A stretch of 64,000 nt of DNA from Antedon mediterranea (taxonomy: Eukaryota > Echinodermata > Crinoidea > Comatulida > Antedonidae), in assembly GCF_964355755.1 (NCBI RefSeq), contig NC_092670.1, positions 8,989,201 to 9,053,200 of the forward strand. Direction: 5' to 3'. Below the pieces are notes generated by a model. It was not told where the DNA came from. It saw only the letters and a program-made list of their open reading frames with translations, and did no database searches. The position numbers and the translations under genes are program-made. Each line of letters starts with the position of its first letter. The first letter of the stretch is position 1. Below, in pieces: positions 21,391-32,166 of the stretch.

Positions 21391-22517
21391 TTAAAGATGT
21401 ATTGTCCCCCTGAACAAATAATTTTAAAAAATATTTTTGTTGAATAGGCCATTTTAATGATACATAAAGTTATTCACTTTGAAATAAAATTTGATCGAAA
21501 AAAAAAATTATTTACCTGAGAAAATCTTAAGGTAAAGTAATAAATAGTCAACCGGAAGTCGGTTGGCTGGCAGCCAGCTGGCTTCCGGTTTAATTTAACC
21601 CTTGACCTGAATTAGCTTATGAATTATGCATATTGTATGATTCTTGTGCGTGTATGTGACCTCTAGGTCATCACAAAAAAATACGACGTGATATGGCGAG
21701 ACGACGTTGTGGGAAAGTTCTGTAGTTTAACAACAAAAAAACAACTCCTATCTTGAAAAAAATACTATGGCTAGGCCCTAGCAGATTGGTAAGTAAGAAC
21801 TGTAGTTTCTATAGTGCAGTTTTGTTAGTTAGTATAGGAAGCCTAGTTAGCCCAGTACAGCTGTACTGGCATAGAGTAGGCCTAGGCCTAGTAGTAGCTA
21901 GTCTGCTAGTAGTACTAGTTGTACTTGTAGGCCTGAGTGAGTAGTAGGCCTAGCTAATACTAATAGATCTAACTTGTAGGCCTTATTAATAGTTATTATC
22001 TGTGAGCATGGAGTAAAGAATAAGGTTTTAGTAGTGTGAATTTTGACACCACCACCTCGTCTTATTTTTAGTATAATACTATAATAATAGTCCTTCATCA
22101 TTATTCATATCACTTTTCATTCATTTTAAAACATTTAATTTTCTTTTCTATGTAGAGTTTGTGATTTAAAAAAATTATACATAACTTACGAGCAGCGATA
22201 CCCAAAAAGCTAAAACTTGTGAATGGCTGCCAAAAATAAAAAAATAAGGTCACCACCAGGGCCAGGAGAGATTATGGTGCTTGGTTTTTCCTTCATGATT
22301 AATTACATTTTAATGCTAATATAAATTTGTGAAAATTGTAACTAGGCCTATACTGTACATCCAATAATGTAATTTTTTTTTTCTTTTACAGAAAATGACC
22401 AAATAATCTAAGTTCAATATTTTTTGGAATGTGTACTTTACAGTACTTAGTACTGTTATGTTGAAAATTCTTCTTTTTATGTAGATATTTTAATAAAAAA
22501 TGTCTTTCTTTTAATAG

Positions 22518-22765
22518 GTATTAACACACTAATTGAATGAACAATATGAGCAAGTAGTGGAAAATGGTGAAGAAATCAACACAAAATGTGGTAGCAACAT
22601 TCACAATATTTATTTGAACGTTTCTTACTATGACACTTTAAAATGGATGAACAATCACAGAAGACAAGCTATTGCTGTAATGCCACAATCAACACATCAA
22701 TTAATAGTTAATAAATTGTCAACAATAATGCAGAAATTCAATGAAATATACTGTACTAGTAATTA
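22518..22765 (+). pseudogene. Exon-like coding segment inside TTAA element, copy 2
   Basis: It follows the acceptor-like TTTTAATAG. The frame has an early stop (an extra TAA-containing triplet before the first Met), then NEQYEQVVENGEEINTKCG ... W-M-N-N-H-R-R-Q and continues without the LTR into AIAVMPQSTHQLIV and F-N-E-I-Y. Conservation with 4369-5018 is close to complete at the protein level. The product is unknown. Confidence 0.45.
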
Positions 22766-23809
22766 ACTCATTTTTTTTACTGTACTGTACTGTAAATCTT
22801 CACACATTAAAATTATGGAGATTTTATCTCATGTACTGTAGTAGTATTTTTATTTATTTAATGCTATGTTTGCAAAATAATTTCAAATGTTATTGCTCTA
22901 ATTATGTAAACTATACAACATTTTAAAAGCTGGAAAACAACCAACACATTTGCCGAATGCTTTATGATAGTCATCCAATATTTATCTTGTGTTCTATTAC
23001 CGAGTCTACCGCCAGTTGCCTTTATGCAGAATTGATGTACCCTCTGTTCCAGTCTTCATTAGCTTAAGTCTATAAATTTAAAAACAATGATGTATAAATA
23101 CAAAATTCAAAAAGAAAAGTATATTATATTATTAATATTTCACAATTTATTGCATACATATAATTATTATTTCTGTACATGAATCTGAAGTTTTCAATTT
23201 GGGGTACTACTAATGTACAGTAAGGAATTCATGAAAAGTGCATCTCCTCCCTCAAAAAGGCCTAGTCTAATTACTAGTGTTTTGGTTGCTATCAACAACA
23301 ATCTATTCTACCGTCAACTTCTTTGGTACTGTATCCTGATCATTTTCCAAATGTTTTTTTTTTGTCATAAGTTACTCTTTTTTTAGACTTTAAAATTAAT
23401 TCGAGCTCCAAATGTAATATCAATGGTACAGTAACATAGTAGGCCTATTTCCTGTAGCTAGTTGTGGAGTGATGACCTAGCTAGGTGAGTACGATATATA
23501 GGACCTAGCTAGGCCTCAAAGTGGGTTCCCGTCTACTTTTCTTACCCGATATCTGCCTGCCTACAGCTGCTACACTACACAGTAGTAAACTACTAACTAG
23601 GCCCTAGATAGTAGGCTTATATTATAGCCCTAGCCTAGATAGCCAAGCCTATAACTATACGGCAAAAACGTCTAGTTTGCGATATATAACTATTATAGGA
23701 GGATGTCTCATTCATCTAAAATAAAATTCTACTTACGTTACCAGCAAATTAACGGCAGAGCTTTTTACATCATACGATCAGGGAAACCCCAGCACTTTCT
23801 TCTGTTCGT

Positions 23810-25445
23810 CCATGGATTAAAGAATAGATGGATATGCATCGACGTGAGATCAAGGGTTCCTTGACTCTCGCCGACAGACCGCGAACCGCCCACAATGTTA
23901 CAGTTTAATTAACCGCATGGTAACATCGAAACGGTCGCGTGCCCAATATATTGTTTACTGTACATGTGCAACGACATTTAACCTTGTTGGCTACGCTTCT
24001 TTCGCGCGTTCTTTGGTGGCATGATGTTTTTAGCGCTAGCAACAATACATATTTGAACAGTATAATCAGTGGCGTAACGGCTATGTGCGCTCACTGGCTA
24101 AACCCAGGGGCCCTGAAGCTTGGGGCCCATGAGCAGTGCCCAGAGGAACAGGCATAAAATATGTCGAAAATGCTAAAAACGTCCGAGGCCTCGATCTTTG
24201 AAACTTGGAGGGCCACTTAGGTTTCCTAAACAAGTGGCTTCAGGCCTCTGCCTCACGCCACTGAGTATAATGTTTATTGAAAACAGTTATTAAATTACAT
24301 TGTATGTTATTGTGAAGACCCTAGTGTAGGTCTACTTCATCAATATACCAGATAAAAACAATACTATATTGTTATTGGCTTAGAATTGTAGATGCTATAA
24401 TTGTAATTAGTATAGGTTTCTGCCGCGATTGATCTACGCTAATGTTTTTATGACATTAAAGTAGCATTTTATGAGACAATAACTAGTTGTTGTCTCAGCG
24501 CGCCTACATGTAAAATTACAAAATCAGCAAGGATACTAGGCCTTCTAGGCTTACTAGTAAACCATATGATTTGCCGACATTGATACTGCCTAGGTAGGCC
24601 TAGGCTAATCTTAAGTGTAGTAGATACAATGCGTAATCATGATCTATATACTCACCGTTGTCTTACTTCTTGTGTGAATAATAATAGGTACTTCGTTTGT
24701 TCGTGATTAAGTTTGCCCTGCGTTTACTTTTCAAAACGACCGCTAGGTAACGTATCGCAACTATACATAGCCAGCCAATCCCGGATCTGGGATCGCTGTT
24801 TTCATTCAATTAGGCCCGGTGATTGGATGTGATGTGGATGACATAACCATTAGCCAATCACCAGGCACTACAATTTAAATATAATCACATCGATAATTAA
24901 GGAGATTTATGAAGAAACCACTGCTTAGCCATATATTAAAAACACGATTGTTGTATGTGTGAACACCGGCCACGCTAACATCATACATGGTCAAATGCAT
25001 AATTTAATATTCTATAGATTAACGCAATTTTAATGACAGAAGATGGCAGGCAAATAATAATAATTCAAATATAAAAATTGCATATTTTATTAATATTACC
25101 AACTACTTAAAATTACCAGTCGTAAGAAAGTGAACTTTTCGTAGTCCGATTGTGATGAAACTAAAACAGAATTGTTCAGCAATATATTTTTGTTGTCAAT
25201 TAATCATCGACGCAGACATGTCAATAGAACATTCAGACTTCGCATACGATTTCTACATGGTTACGTTTTGGTCTAAAAAAATGTAACAGTTGATTCGCAG
25301 CGTTCTACAGAGGGCCGCGGTTAGAGACACGGAGTTCAATGAGCGTGTTTGTTTGATTGGCAGCAGTGCTTTAGTATAGGCAAGCGCGTTATAAAATCAT
25401 TTGATGTCACCGTCGATGCATACCCTTCTATTCTTTAATCCATGG
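23810..25445. mobile_element. 1.6-kb DNA element with 5-bp TSD, nested
   Basis: The termini are CCATGGATTAAAGAATAGA and its reverse complement, with inner TIR homology ATGCATCGACG. TTCGT is on both sides (23805-23809 and 25446-25450). The other copy of the host element has the empty site (near 6046, TTCTTCGCAC). No transposase is seen. It contains a 197-bp hAT-like MITE. I do not recognise the superfamily from these ends. Confidence 0.85.
24067..24263. mobile_element. hAT-like MITE, 197 bp, 8-bp TSD
   Basis: The ends are CAGTGGCGTAA and CACGCCACTG. AGTATAAT is duplicated at 24059-24066 and 24264-24271. CAGTGGCG termini with 8-bp duplications are typical of hAT-derived MITEs. It is the third layer of nesting: MITE in 23810-25445 in 21395-25745. 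Confidence 0.9.
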
Positions 25446-25833
25446 TTCGTCGCACATGCTTGTTTATGTGGTGAAGATAACAGATCGGATCTCCCCTGTT
25501 TGGATGCTCATTAACATATCATGCATATTTATGAGTTGTTAGCTAACCATCGTTATTTAGGAATTTCTGAGCTTATGAGTTCGAAAAAATGGTAAGCTTA
25601 TTTTGATTTTTTATAAGCGAAATCAATATTTTTTTCTGATTTTTTTTCGGCGAAAGTGAATAACTTTATTATAACTACAAAACGGTCTATTCAAAATTTG
25701 ATTTTTCTCATCTTTATTTTTCATGTTTTGGGGGACAATACAACTTTAAAATATAAGCATAGGTGTTAGATAATTATTATCCAGCACGTTTGTTTTTAGT
25801 CATATTATAATAAAGTTGAAATAATGCTGTAAC

Positions 25834-25875
25834 CAGGGAAGAGTTAAATTACAATTGTAATTTAACTCTTCCCTG
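25834..25875. mobile_element. 42-bp palindrome with 7-bp flanking duplication
   Basis: It has the same half-site as 2405-2434 (CAGGGAAGAGTTAAATTACA and its reverse complement), with CTGTAAC on both sides (25827-25833 and 25876-25882). Confidence 0.75.
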
Positions 25876-25900
25876 CTGTAACTGAGTTTAGTGATTATTT

Positions 25901-26090
25901 AACAGTCGGAGAGCCGCGTTGGGAAATATGACCGTTATCGCTGAATTTTCGACTTCGCATGACGTCATAAATTTTAGAAGCCCTCTCTCGGCACAGAAGC
26001 GTCAACGTTTCGCGCGAAAACATTAGTATAAAGTATAGGCTACGTCATTTTATAGCTGTTTAATAAACATTAATAGGCGTAAAATTAACC
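25901..26090. repeat. Dispersed repeat, second copy of 18795-18990 block
   Basis: It shares GGAGAGCCGCGTTGGGAA, GACTTCGCATGACGTCA and GAAAACATTAGTATAAAGTA with the earlier block, in the same orientation. Confidence 0.75.
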
Positions 26091-27200
26091 ATATATGGTA
26101 AGATCAGTTCCTTATATGTTTAAGATGTCACAGGTCACCTAATTTTCTGAATAATTTGTTGGATTTGTTGTCAGTGACAGTTTCTTTCCAAAGTTCGTGT
26201 GCAGCCGTCAAAACTGAAGTTTTCTAACAGTTGTTTGTTTACAAATTTCCCATTAGTGGGATTTGCATCCCATACAGTGAATTACCAAAAACTCGACGTA
26301 TATGGATAAAGTAAGTATCAATAGTCTGTTTTACGTTAAAATTGGCTTGAAACCCTATTTAAGCTTCGATTACAGACTGTGCTTGTTATTAGCTGAAGGG
26401 TCAGATCCCTTCCTGGAATTGACATTCGTTATATTTTAGTTACCTAGGAGTACGTTATGTTGTAATTAATAAATAAAAATAATTCTGCTCTTTAGTGCTA
26501 CTTTAAATCGTTGGGAAGAATTAATGATGCCTGTCTATTTAGCTTAAAATCAAGAAATGTCGTTGTGTCGCGACAGTTTGTTATAAATAAGTTAATCTTG
26601 TACATTAAAACTAGTATTCAGTTGTGATTGATAATTGCTATACAGCTGCAAATTATACAACAACTTGTAGTGCTGGTTTATCTATTCTAAACTTATATAA
26701 ACCACAATGTATTCTTGCTAGTAACAATATTCATAAACATAAAGTTATAAAAAGTACAAGAACATTATTATCGATATTTTTCGTAACAAATAAATCGATC
26801 TGGTAAGGCTTACAAGCAAACTGGAAGTTTGATAAAGCAAGCATTCATTGTTCTGCTTTAGGCCTACACACCTTGAGAAAAAATAATGAAATCGTGAATA
26901 ACAAACAGTGATACAGAAACTGGTGGTGCTTGTTTTCTATCTTTAAGTTTTAAATAGCACAGTGTATTATTGCTCCAATATGAATAATATAAGGAAGTAC
27001 AAAGTACAATAACAGGCCTCTCATTGTTACGGATCTTTTTATCTAATAAACAAATCTTTCTAGTACCGGTAAATCGGAAGTGTGGTAATTGTAAAAGAAA
27101 AAATGAAACAAATTTATGCTCCAAATATTATTTGTTTTACAGCTTTATATAAGGCAGCTTTAAAAGTTCAACAATATTTACTGATTAATTTTTAGTCGCG
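26091..27200. other. Intergenic, no gene confirmed
   Basis: Several short open frames occur, but none shows a domain I know. An ATG-GAT-AAA followed by a good donor (GTAAGTA near 26310) could be a tiny first exon. Nothing downstream supports it. Confidence 0.4.
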
Positions 27201-27220
27201 TGGACGCGACTCAATAGTTC

Positions 27221-27262
27221 ACTATGTCGGTCGGTCGGTCTGTCGGTCTGTCTGTCGGTCCG
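27221..27262. repeat. (TCGG/TCTG)n simple repeat
   Basis: Variant tetranucleotide units TCGG and TCTG run for about ten copies, directly after a GTCGCGTGGACGCGAC inverted motif (27194-27209). Confidence 0.88.
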
Positions 27263-27841
27263 GTATCATTAATGCGTTTTATCGCTTTTCTGTACTTTTT
27301 GAACTGTTTTGATATACAGAAAAGTTTTAAAGTACATTACTTTTTGAAAGTTGGCCTTGTTCATCAATGTGTAGCTTATGGAGTCTTGTAAATCAAAATT
27401 GCCCATGTTTGACCATTTCAAATTTACTTCATTGATGTCGTTGGTAATATTTGCTACAATAGTGTGATATACTATACAATTATTACATGTTCTTTTAATT
27501 TTAAATACAGTTTCATGACAATAAATATCAGCTTTATTAAGTATTTCTTAGTTTTCATTGAGAATTACCTTCCAGTTCATTGGGATAATGCAGAATCGCA
27601 CCATACAAACGAAATTTTAATTAGTTTCAATTCCATACTTTGTTTCAAGATCATTCTGCGAGAGGAAAGATCCTTTGGAATTAGTTACATCTTTAATTGT
27701 ACGGATACCTGCATTCCACCACAAGTTTTGAATATTAAAAGTTCTTTTAACGAAACAGCAATTGTAAAGTACCTGACAATTATATTTCATTTGCAGTATC
27801 TGGATTTAGTGAATAATGGTATACACTCCAGGCTAGCAGTA
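27263..27841. other. Intergenic with a 128-codon open frame of unknown value
   Basis: A 128-codon frame (27464-27850, + strand) is the longest here. It shows no signal peptide, domain or splice context I recognise. Its end runs into the edge of a foldback element, so I do not call it a gene. Confidence 0.4.
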
Positions 27842-28998
27842 TGGTTCTAGGACACCTACCCCCTAGACAGTTACCCCCGGATGTTTACCACCCGGACAAC
27901 TACCCCCTTAGGACAACTACCCCCCGGACAACTACTCCCCGGACAACTACCCCCTTAGGACAACTACCCCCTTAGGATAACAACCCCCCGGACAACTACC
28001 CCCCGGACAACAACCCCCTTAGGACAACCACCCCCTTAGGATAACTACCCCCCGGGTAACTACCCCCCGGTCAACTACCCCCTGGACAACTACCCCCCAG
28101 ACATCTACCCCCTCCCTTAGGACTATATTTATGTTCAATCTTTTACTTTTGTTTACAATAATGAATAGTAATTCCTCAAAGTAACGAATTAAAATATAGT
28201 TATTAATTCCTATTATACACTGTTGCAGAGTCAGGTTGTTGAATGGTCTGGGTGGTAGTTGTCCGTCCGGGGGGTAGTTGTTCTAAAGGGATAGTTGTCT
28301 GGGTGGTAGTTGTCCAGGGGTTAGTTGTCCTACGGAGGTAGTTGTCCTAAAAGATTATTTGCCCTCGGAGTATTGTCCAGGTCCAGGAGGTAGTTGTCCT
28401 ACGGGGAGTATTGTGTCAGAGGTAGTTGTCCGCGGGGTAATTACCCGGGGGGGGGGGAGAATTGTCCGGGGGTAATTGTCAGGGGGTAATTGTTCCTAGG
28501 GGGTAATTGTCCGGGAGGTAGTTGTCCAGGGGAGTTGTCCTACGGAGGTAGTTGTCCTAAATGATTATTTGCCCTCGGAGTATTGTCCAGGTTCAGGAGG
28601 TAGTTGTCCTACGGGGAGTATTGTGTCAGAGGTAGTTGTCCGCGGGGTAATTACCCGGGGGGGGGGTAATTGTCCGGGTGGTAATTGTCCGGGGGGTAAT
28701 TGTTCCTAGGGGGTAATTGTCCGGGGGGTAGTTGTCCAGGGGGTAGTTGTCCTAAGGGGGTTGTTGTCCTAAGGGGGTAGTTGTCCGGGGGGTATTTGTC
28801 CGGGGGGTAATTACCTGGGGGGGAGTAATTGTCCGGGGGATAATTGTCCGGGGGGGGGGTAATTGTCCGGGGGTTATTTGTCCGGGGGGTAGTTGTCCTA
28901 AAGGGGTAGTTGTCCTAAGGGGGTAGTTGTCCAGATGGTGGTTGTCCGGGGGTAGTTTTCCGGGGGGTAAATGTCCAGGGAGTGAATATCCGGATACG
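27842..28998. mobile_element. Foldback element with CCGGACAACTACCCCC arms, copy A
   Basis: The left part is tandem variants of CCGGACAACTACCCCC. The right part is the inverse, GGGGGTAGTTGTCC. Between them is a short unique core (about 28125-28225, with TATTTATGTTCAATC). TAGCAGTA flanks both sides (27834-27841 and 28999-29006), an 8-bp duplication. A sister copy with the same core is at 45652-46858. The open frame across the right arm is a repeat artefact. Confidence 0.82.
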
Positions 28999-29009
28999 TA
29001 GCAGTACAT

Positions 29010-30350
29010 CTCTATAAAATGTGGATAATTTTGTAAGCAGAGGAGAATATGTTTTTCTCACAAATGGCCTCAAACTCTATGGTTAAAAAAACTTTCCATT
29101 TTGCATCCCCATCATCCAGGTACCGTTTTATCCAACACAATTTAAGAGAATGGATGTAACTCGAAATATGTGACATTTTTAAACCGCCCTTGTTTTGTTT
29201 TCCATCCCAAAGAAAATCAAAGAACACATTTTGTAGTTTGTTAATATATTCTACATCAGGTGTTGGTAAATTTGAAATTGAATTATATGATAAAATTGGT
29301 AATGCCAAAGACTTGATTATTAATACTTTTCTAATCAAAGATAAACCTCTTAGTTTTCACATGTTGAGAACGCTTTTTATTCGATCCAATTTATTTTCAA
29401 AGTTAAGTGTAACAAGTTGATTAGCGTTCCCCGAAACATATACTCCGAGGTATTTGATTGGCCCATCTGTCCAAAACAAATTCTTGGTACAATTTTAAAA
29501 TTGGTATTGGTAAAAGTGCCTAGTCTTAAAATATTACTTCTATCAAAGTTGTCATTTAGACCAGAAAATGTAGCAGTTATCAAGAATTTCTATTGCTGTA
29601 TTCAGTAAATATTCATCCTGCAAGAAGAACACACAGTATCATCTGCTAGTTGATTTATTCTTATCAGTATTTGTAATGGTAATACCTTTAAAGTGTTTAT
29701 TTTGTTTCACTGATATCTCAAGCAATTCTGCCGCAATAAATAAATAAATATGGAAATAAGGGCAACACTGTCGTAGTCCCCTCGATGGTTAAATAATTCG
29801 AGGTAAAGCCATTATTAACTACACAGCTTGAAATATCAGTATACAACATTAATTTAAACCAGTTTTTTTTATCATTTCTCCAAACCAAATTTGTCGAGGA
29901 ATTCTTTAACAAACTTAATCTTATCGAAGGCCTTTTTGAAATCAACAAATAATAACAAATTATTTTTAAAAAAACGCTAAAGAAAAACATTTAAAAATGT
30001 TTTTCTATAGCGTTTTTTTTTTCATCTAATACAAGACGAATATTTTCTCTATGTAGCGATTTAAAAAAAAAACGTTTGGTCCAGGTTTATTATATTTGCC
30101 AACGTTTCTTTCATTCGTGTAGCAATTAGTTTTGCTATATTTTTGTAGTCTACGTTTAGTAGCGATATTATTGGACGCCAATTTTTTAACTCTGTTGGAT
30201 TTTTTTCTCCTTTTGGTAATAAAGATATAACTCCTCTTCGTTGAGATAACATACCTGTATGTTGGGAATATGAAATTGATTGCATTAAACATACCTAACA
30301 ACATTCCAAAACATTTTATAAAATTCTATAGGCAGAATATCAGTACCATA
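29010..30350 (-). pseudogene. L1/Tx1-like LINE ORF2 fragment (degenerate)
   Basis: Read 30290 to 29010 on the minus strand. It shows QRRGVISLLPKGEKNP and N-W-R-P-I-I-S-L-L-N-V-D-Y-K (reverse-transcriptase palm). It then shows an F-K-K-A-F-D block near 29935 and an S-P-Y-L-F-I-like stretch near 29740. The last frame (29338-29012) gives IIKSLALPILSYNS ... FFDFLWDGKQNKGGLKM, the thumb region typical of L1/Tx1 ORF2. There are multiple frameshifts and stops; endonuclease and 5' end are absent. Confidence 0.82.
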
Positions 30351-30469
30351 AGGAGACTTATTATTTTTCATAGATGTTATGGCTGCTGAATATTCTATAT
30401 CTAGAAGTTCCGAATTACATTTTTTTAAAGTCATTTTCTGAGATTCTCTCGCACTCATGCTGCTCAGTC

Positions 30470-30892
30470 TTGGGTTCTAACTCTAATACTAACCTCTGTA
30501 TAGTAAACTACAAAAAATCCAAAACAGAGCTTTACGCTTTATTCTCAAACTTAATCCTATGTCACACCTCTCTGATGATCACTTTAGACTAGCCCATACC
30601 ATTCCTCTTCAGAAAAGACTCAACTACCAACTTGGTTGTCTTACTTTCAAAACCCTAAATCTTCTTGCTCCTCAATGCTTATACCATCTCCTCACTAACA
30701 TTACTGCCAATGGGAGGATGACTACTCGTCAAATCTCAAAAGGAAATCTTCACATTCCTAAACCCTCTCTTGAAATTTTCAAACTCTCCTTCAGGCCCCT
30801 CATTTCTACAATGATCTTCCTCTATCTATCCGCAATTCCTTATGCTTTTCCTCTTTCAAAACTAGACTTATGACTTTTCTCAAAACTATGTA
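30470..30892 (+). pseudogene. CR1/L2-like LINE ORF2 C-terminus
   Basis: The frame gives LQKIQNRALRFILKLNPMSH, then LTFKTLNLLAPQCLYHLLT, ITANGRMTTRQISKGN and, after one frameshift near 30795, FYNDLPLSIRNSLCFSSFKT to a stop at about 30892. This is the conserved C-terminus of CR1/L2-type ORF2. It is truncated at the 5' side, as is usual for LINE copies, and lies head-to-head with the L1-like fragment. Confidence 0.82.
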
Positions 30893-30958
30893 ATCCTTTT
30901 CCAGATTTTAAATTGTAAAATAGTAGGTTTATTTATATATATTTTATATTTTGCTTAA

Positions 30959-31302
30959 AGATATATTGTCCCCCTAAAAAAATATTTTTTTAAATTTTTT
31001 TGTTCAATATGTTATTTTAATGTCACATAATAATTATTCACTCTCATAAAAAATTGGGTCTGAAAAAAATGTACTTACCTGAGAAAAATGTAATTTAAAG
31101 CAAAAAATGGTCAAATTGTCTGGAAGACAATAAGTTTTTGGGTAATTTAACTGTTTATTTTGTCTTTTTATAGGTGAAATAATTTTTTTCCCCGTTTTTT
31201 TTCTTATGGAAGTAAACAGCTTCATTAAAACTGCAAAATGGCCTATTCAAAGTCCGATTTTAAAAATCTTTATTTTTCATGATTTTGGGGGACAATACAT
31301 CT
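30959..31302. mobile_element. TTAA MITE, 344 bp
   Basis: The termini are AGATATATTGTCCCCC and GGGGGACAATACATCT, with TTAA on both sides (30955-30958 and 31303-31306). Subterminal sequences are shared with the two large TTAA elements. It has no coding capacity. Confidence 0.92.
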
Positions 31303-31306
31303 TTAA

Positions 31307-32158
31307 TTTAACATATCAGTTATTTTCTATTTTTCAAATTTTCTTACTCGGATTTTTACGCCCGTATTCTTAAACCGAACTTTAGTCGTAGTTCGAGCTA
31401 AAACTTTAAAAATGACGTCATTTTAATTCATAAACCGAAATTCAACAAATCGCCGACTAAATCAGGCCAACCTCGACTAAATCGAGACGGATTTTGATCG
31501 ATTTTTGTAGTCCTGGAGTGGGCAGGCTAAATGGTCGACTAAATGGTTTTTAACCGATGTTTATGAAAAACGTAACAGTCATTGAGTTGTTATATTGGCC
31601 AGATATTGAAGAATGAAATATCTATTTTTATATTAGATTTATTAAACATACATTGGTATAAGTTATAATAATGAAAAACATCTTTATTTACAACCGTATA
31701 CAAATTACATTATTTTCTTCGAGCAAGTCCGACTTGAACTACGTCACGCCATAGCGACAATGGGAGATGCGGAAATTCACCACGCGATGGAATGTTTAGG
31801 GGGCCTAGCGCTTTCTTGTCACGCTATGAAGTGTGTGGTTCGTCGCAAACATACTTTGTTGGAGGCCTAGAAAATATGAAAGTTACTGTACCACCATGAT
31901 TCTTAAATATATTTTGAAGATTTTGTTTGTTGTTAATCGAAAGTACTTCACTGTTAAATTATACTGATCTTGTTCTAATAATTAACGATTACAATTATTT
32001 TTCATTTTATATAGTCCTGATGCGTAAAAAGTTTTGTACGAAAATGGAAAATTTCGTCTGCTCTCTTGTCATTGGCCAATGTATAGCCTTTGTTACCCAG
32101 ACGTGTGTAACGTGACTAAAAGCTCGACTTCATTAAGTCGAACTGCAAACTTCGACTA
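31307..32158. other. Non-coding stretch, probably left part of a transposon
   Basis: TTTAGTCGTAGTTCGAGC near 31390 has an inverted partner CTCGAACTACGACT at about 33818, on the far side of the hAT-like element. Outer ends could not be fixed. No gene is seen. Confidence 0.4.
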
Positions 32159-32166
32159 CTTCGTTT

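Larger units (their letters stand above)
21395..25745. mobile_element. TTAA-flanked DNA transposon, copy 2, with nested insertions
   Basis: The left end AGATGTATTGTCCCCC is preceded by TTAA (21391-21394). The right end GGGGGACAATACAACT is followed by TTAA (25746-25749). It is homologous along most of its length to 3435-6342. It differs by an extra segment near 21555-21830 (contains GGAAGTCGGTTGGCTGGC), by absence of the solo LTR, and by a 1,636-bp insertion (23810-25445). No transposase frame is seen. Confidence 0.92.

Noticed and set aside
26280-26320. Tiny first exon (M-D-K followed by GTAAGTA)
   Set aside because: A good donor and ATG are not enough; no downstream coding exon was found in phase.
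27464-27850. 128-codon frame as a gene
   Set aside because: No domain, signal peptide or splice context is seen, and the end lies in a mobile element edge.
28752-29009. Proline-rich open frame in the minus strand
   Set aside because: It is the translation of the GGGGGTAGTTGTCC minisatellite arm of a foldback element.
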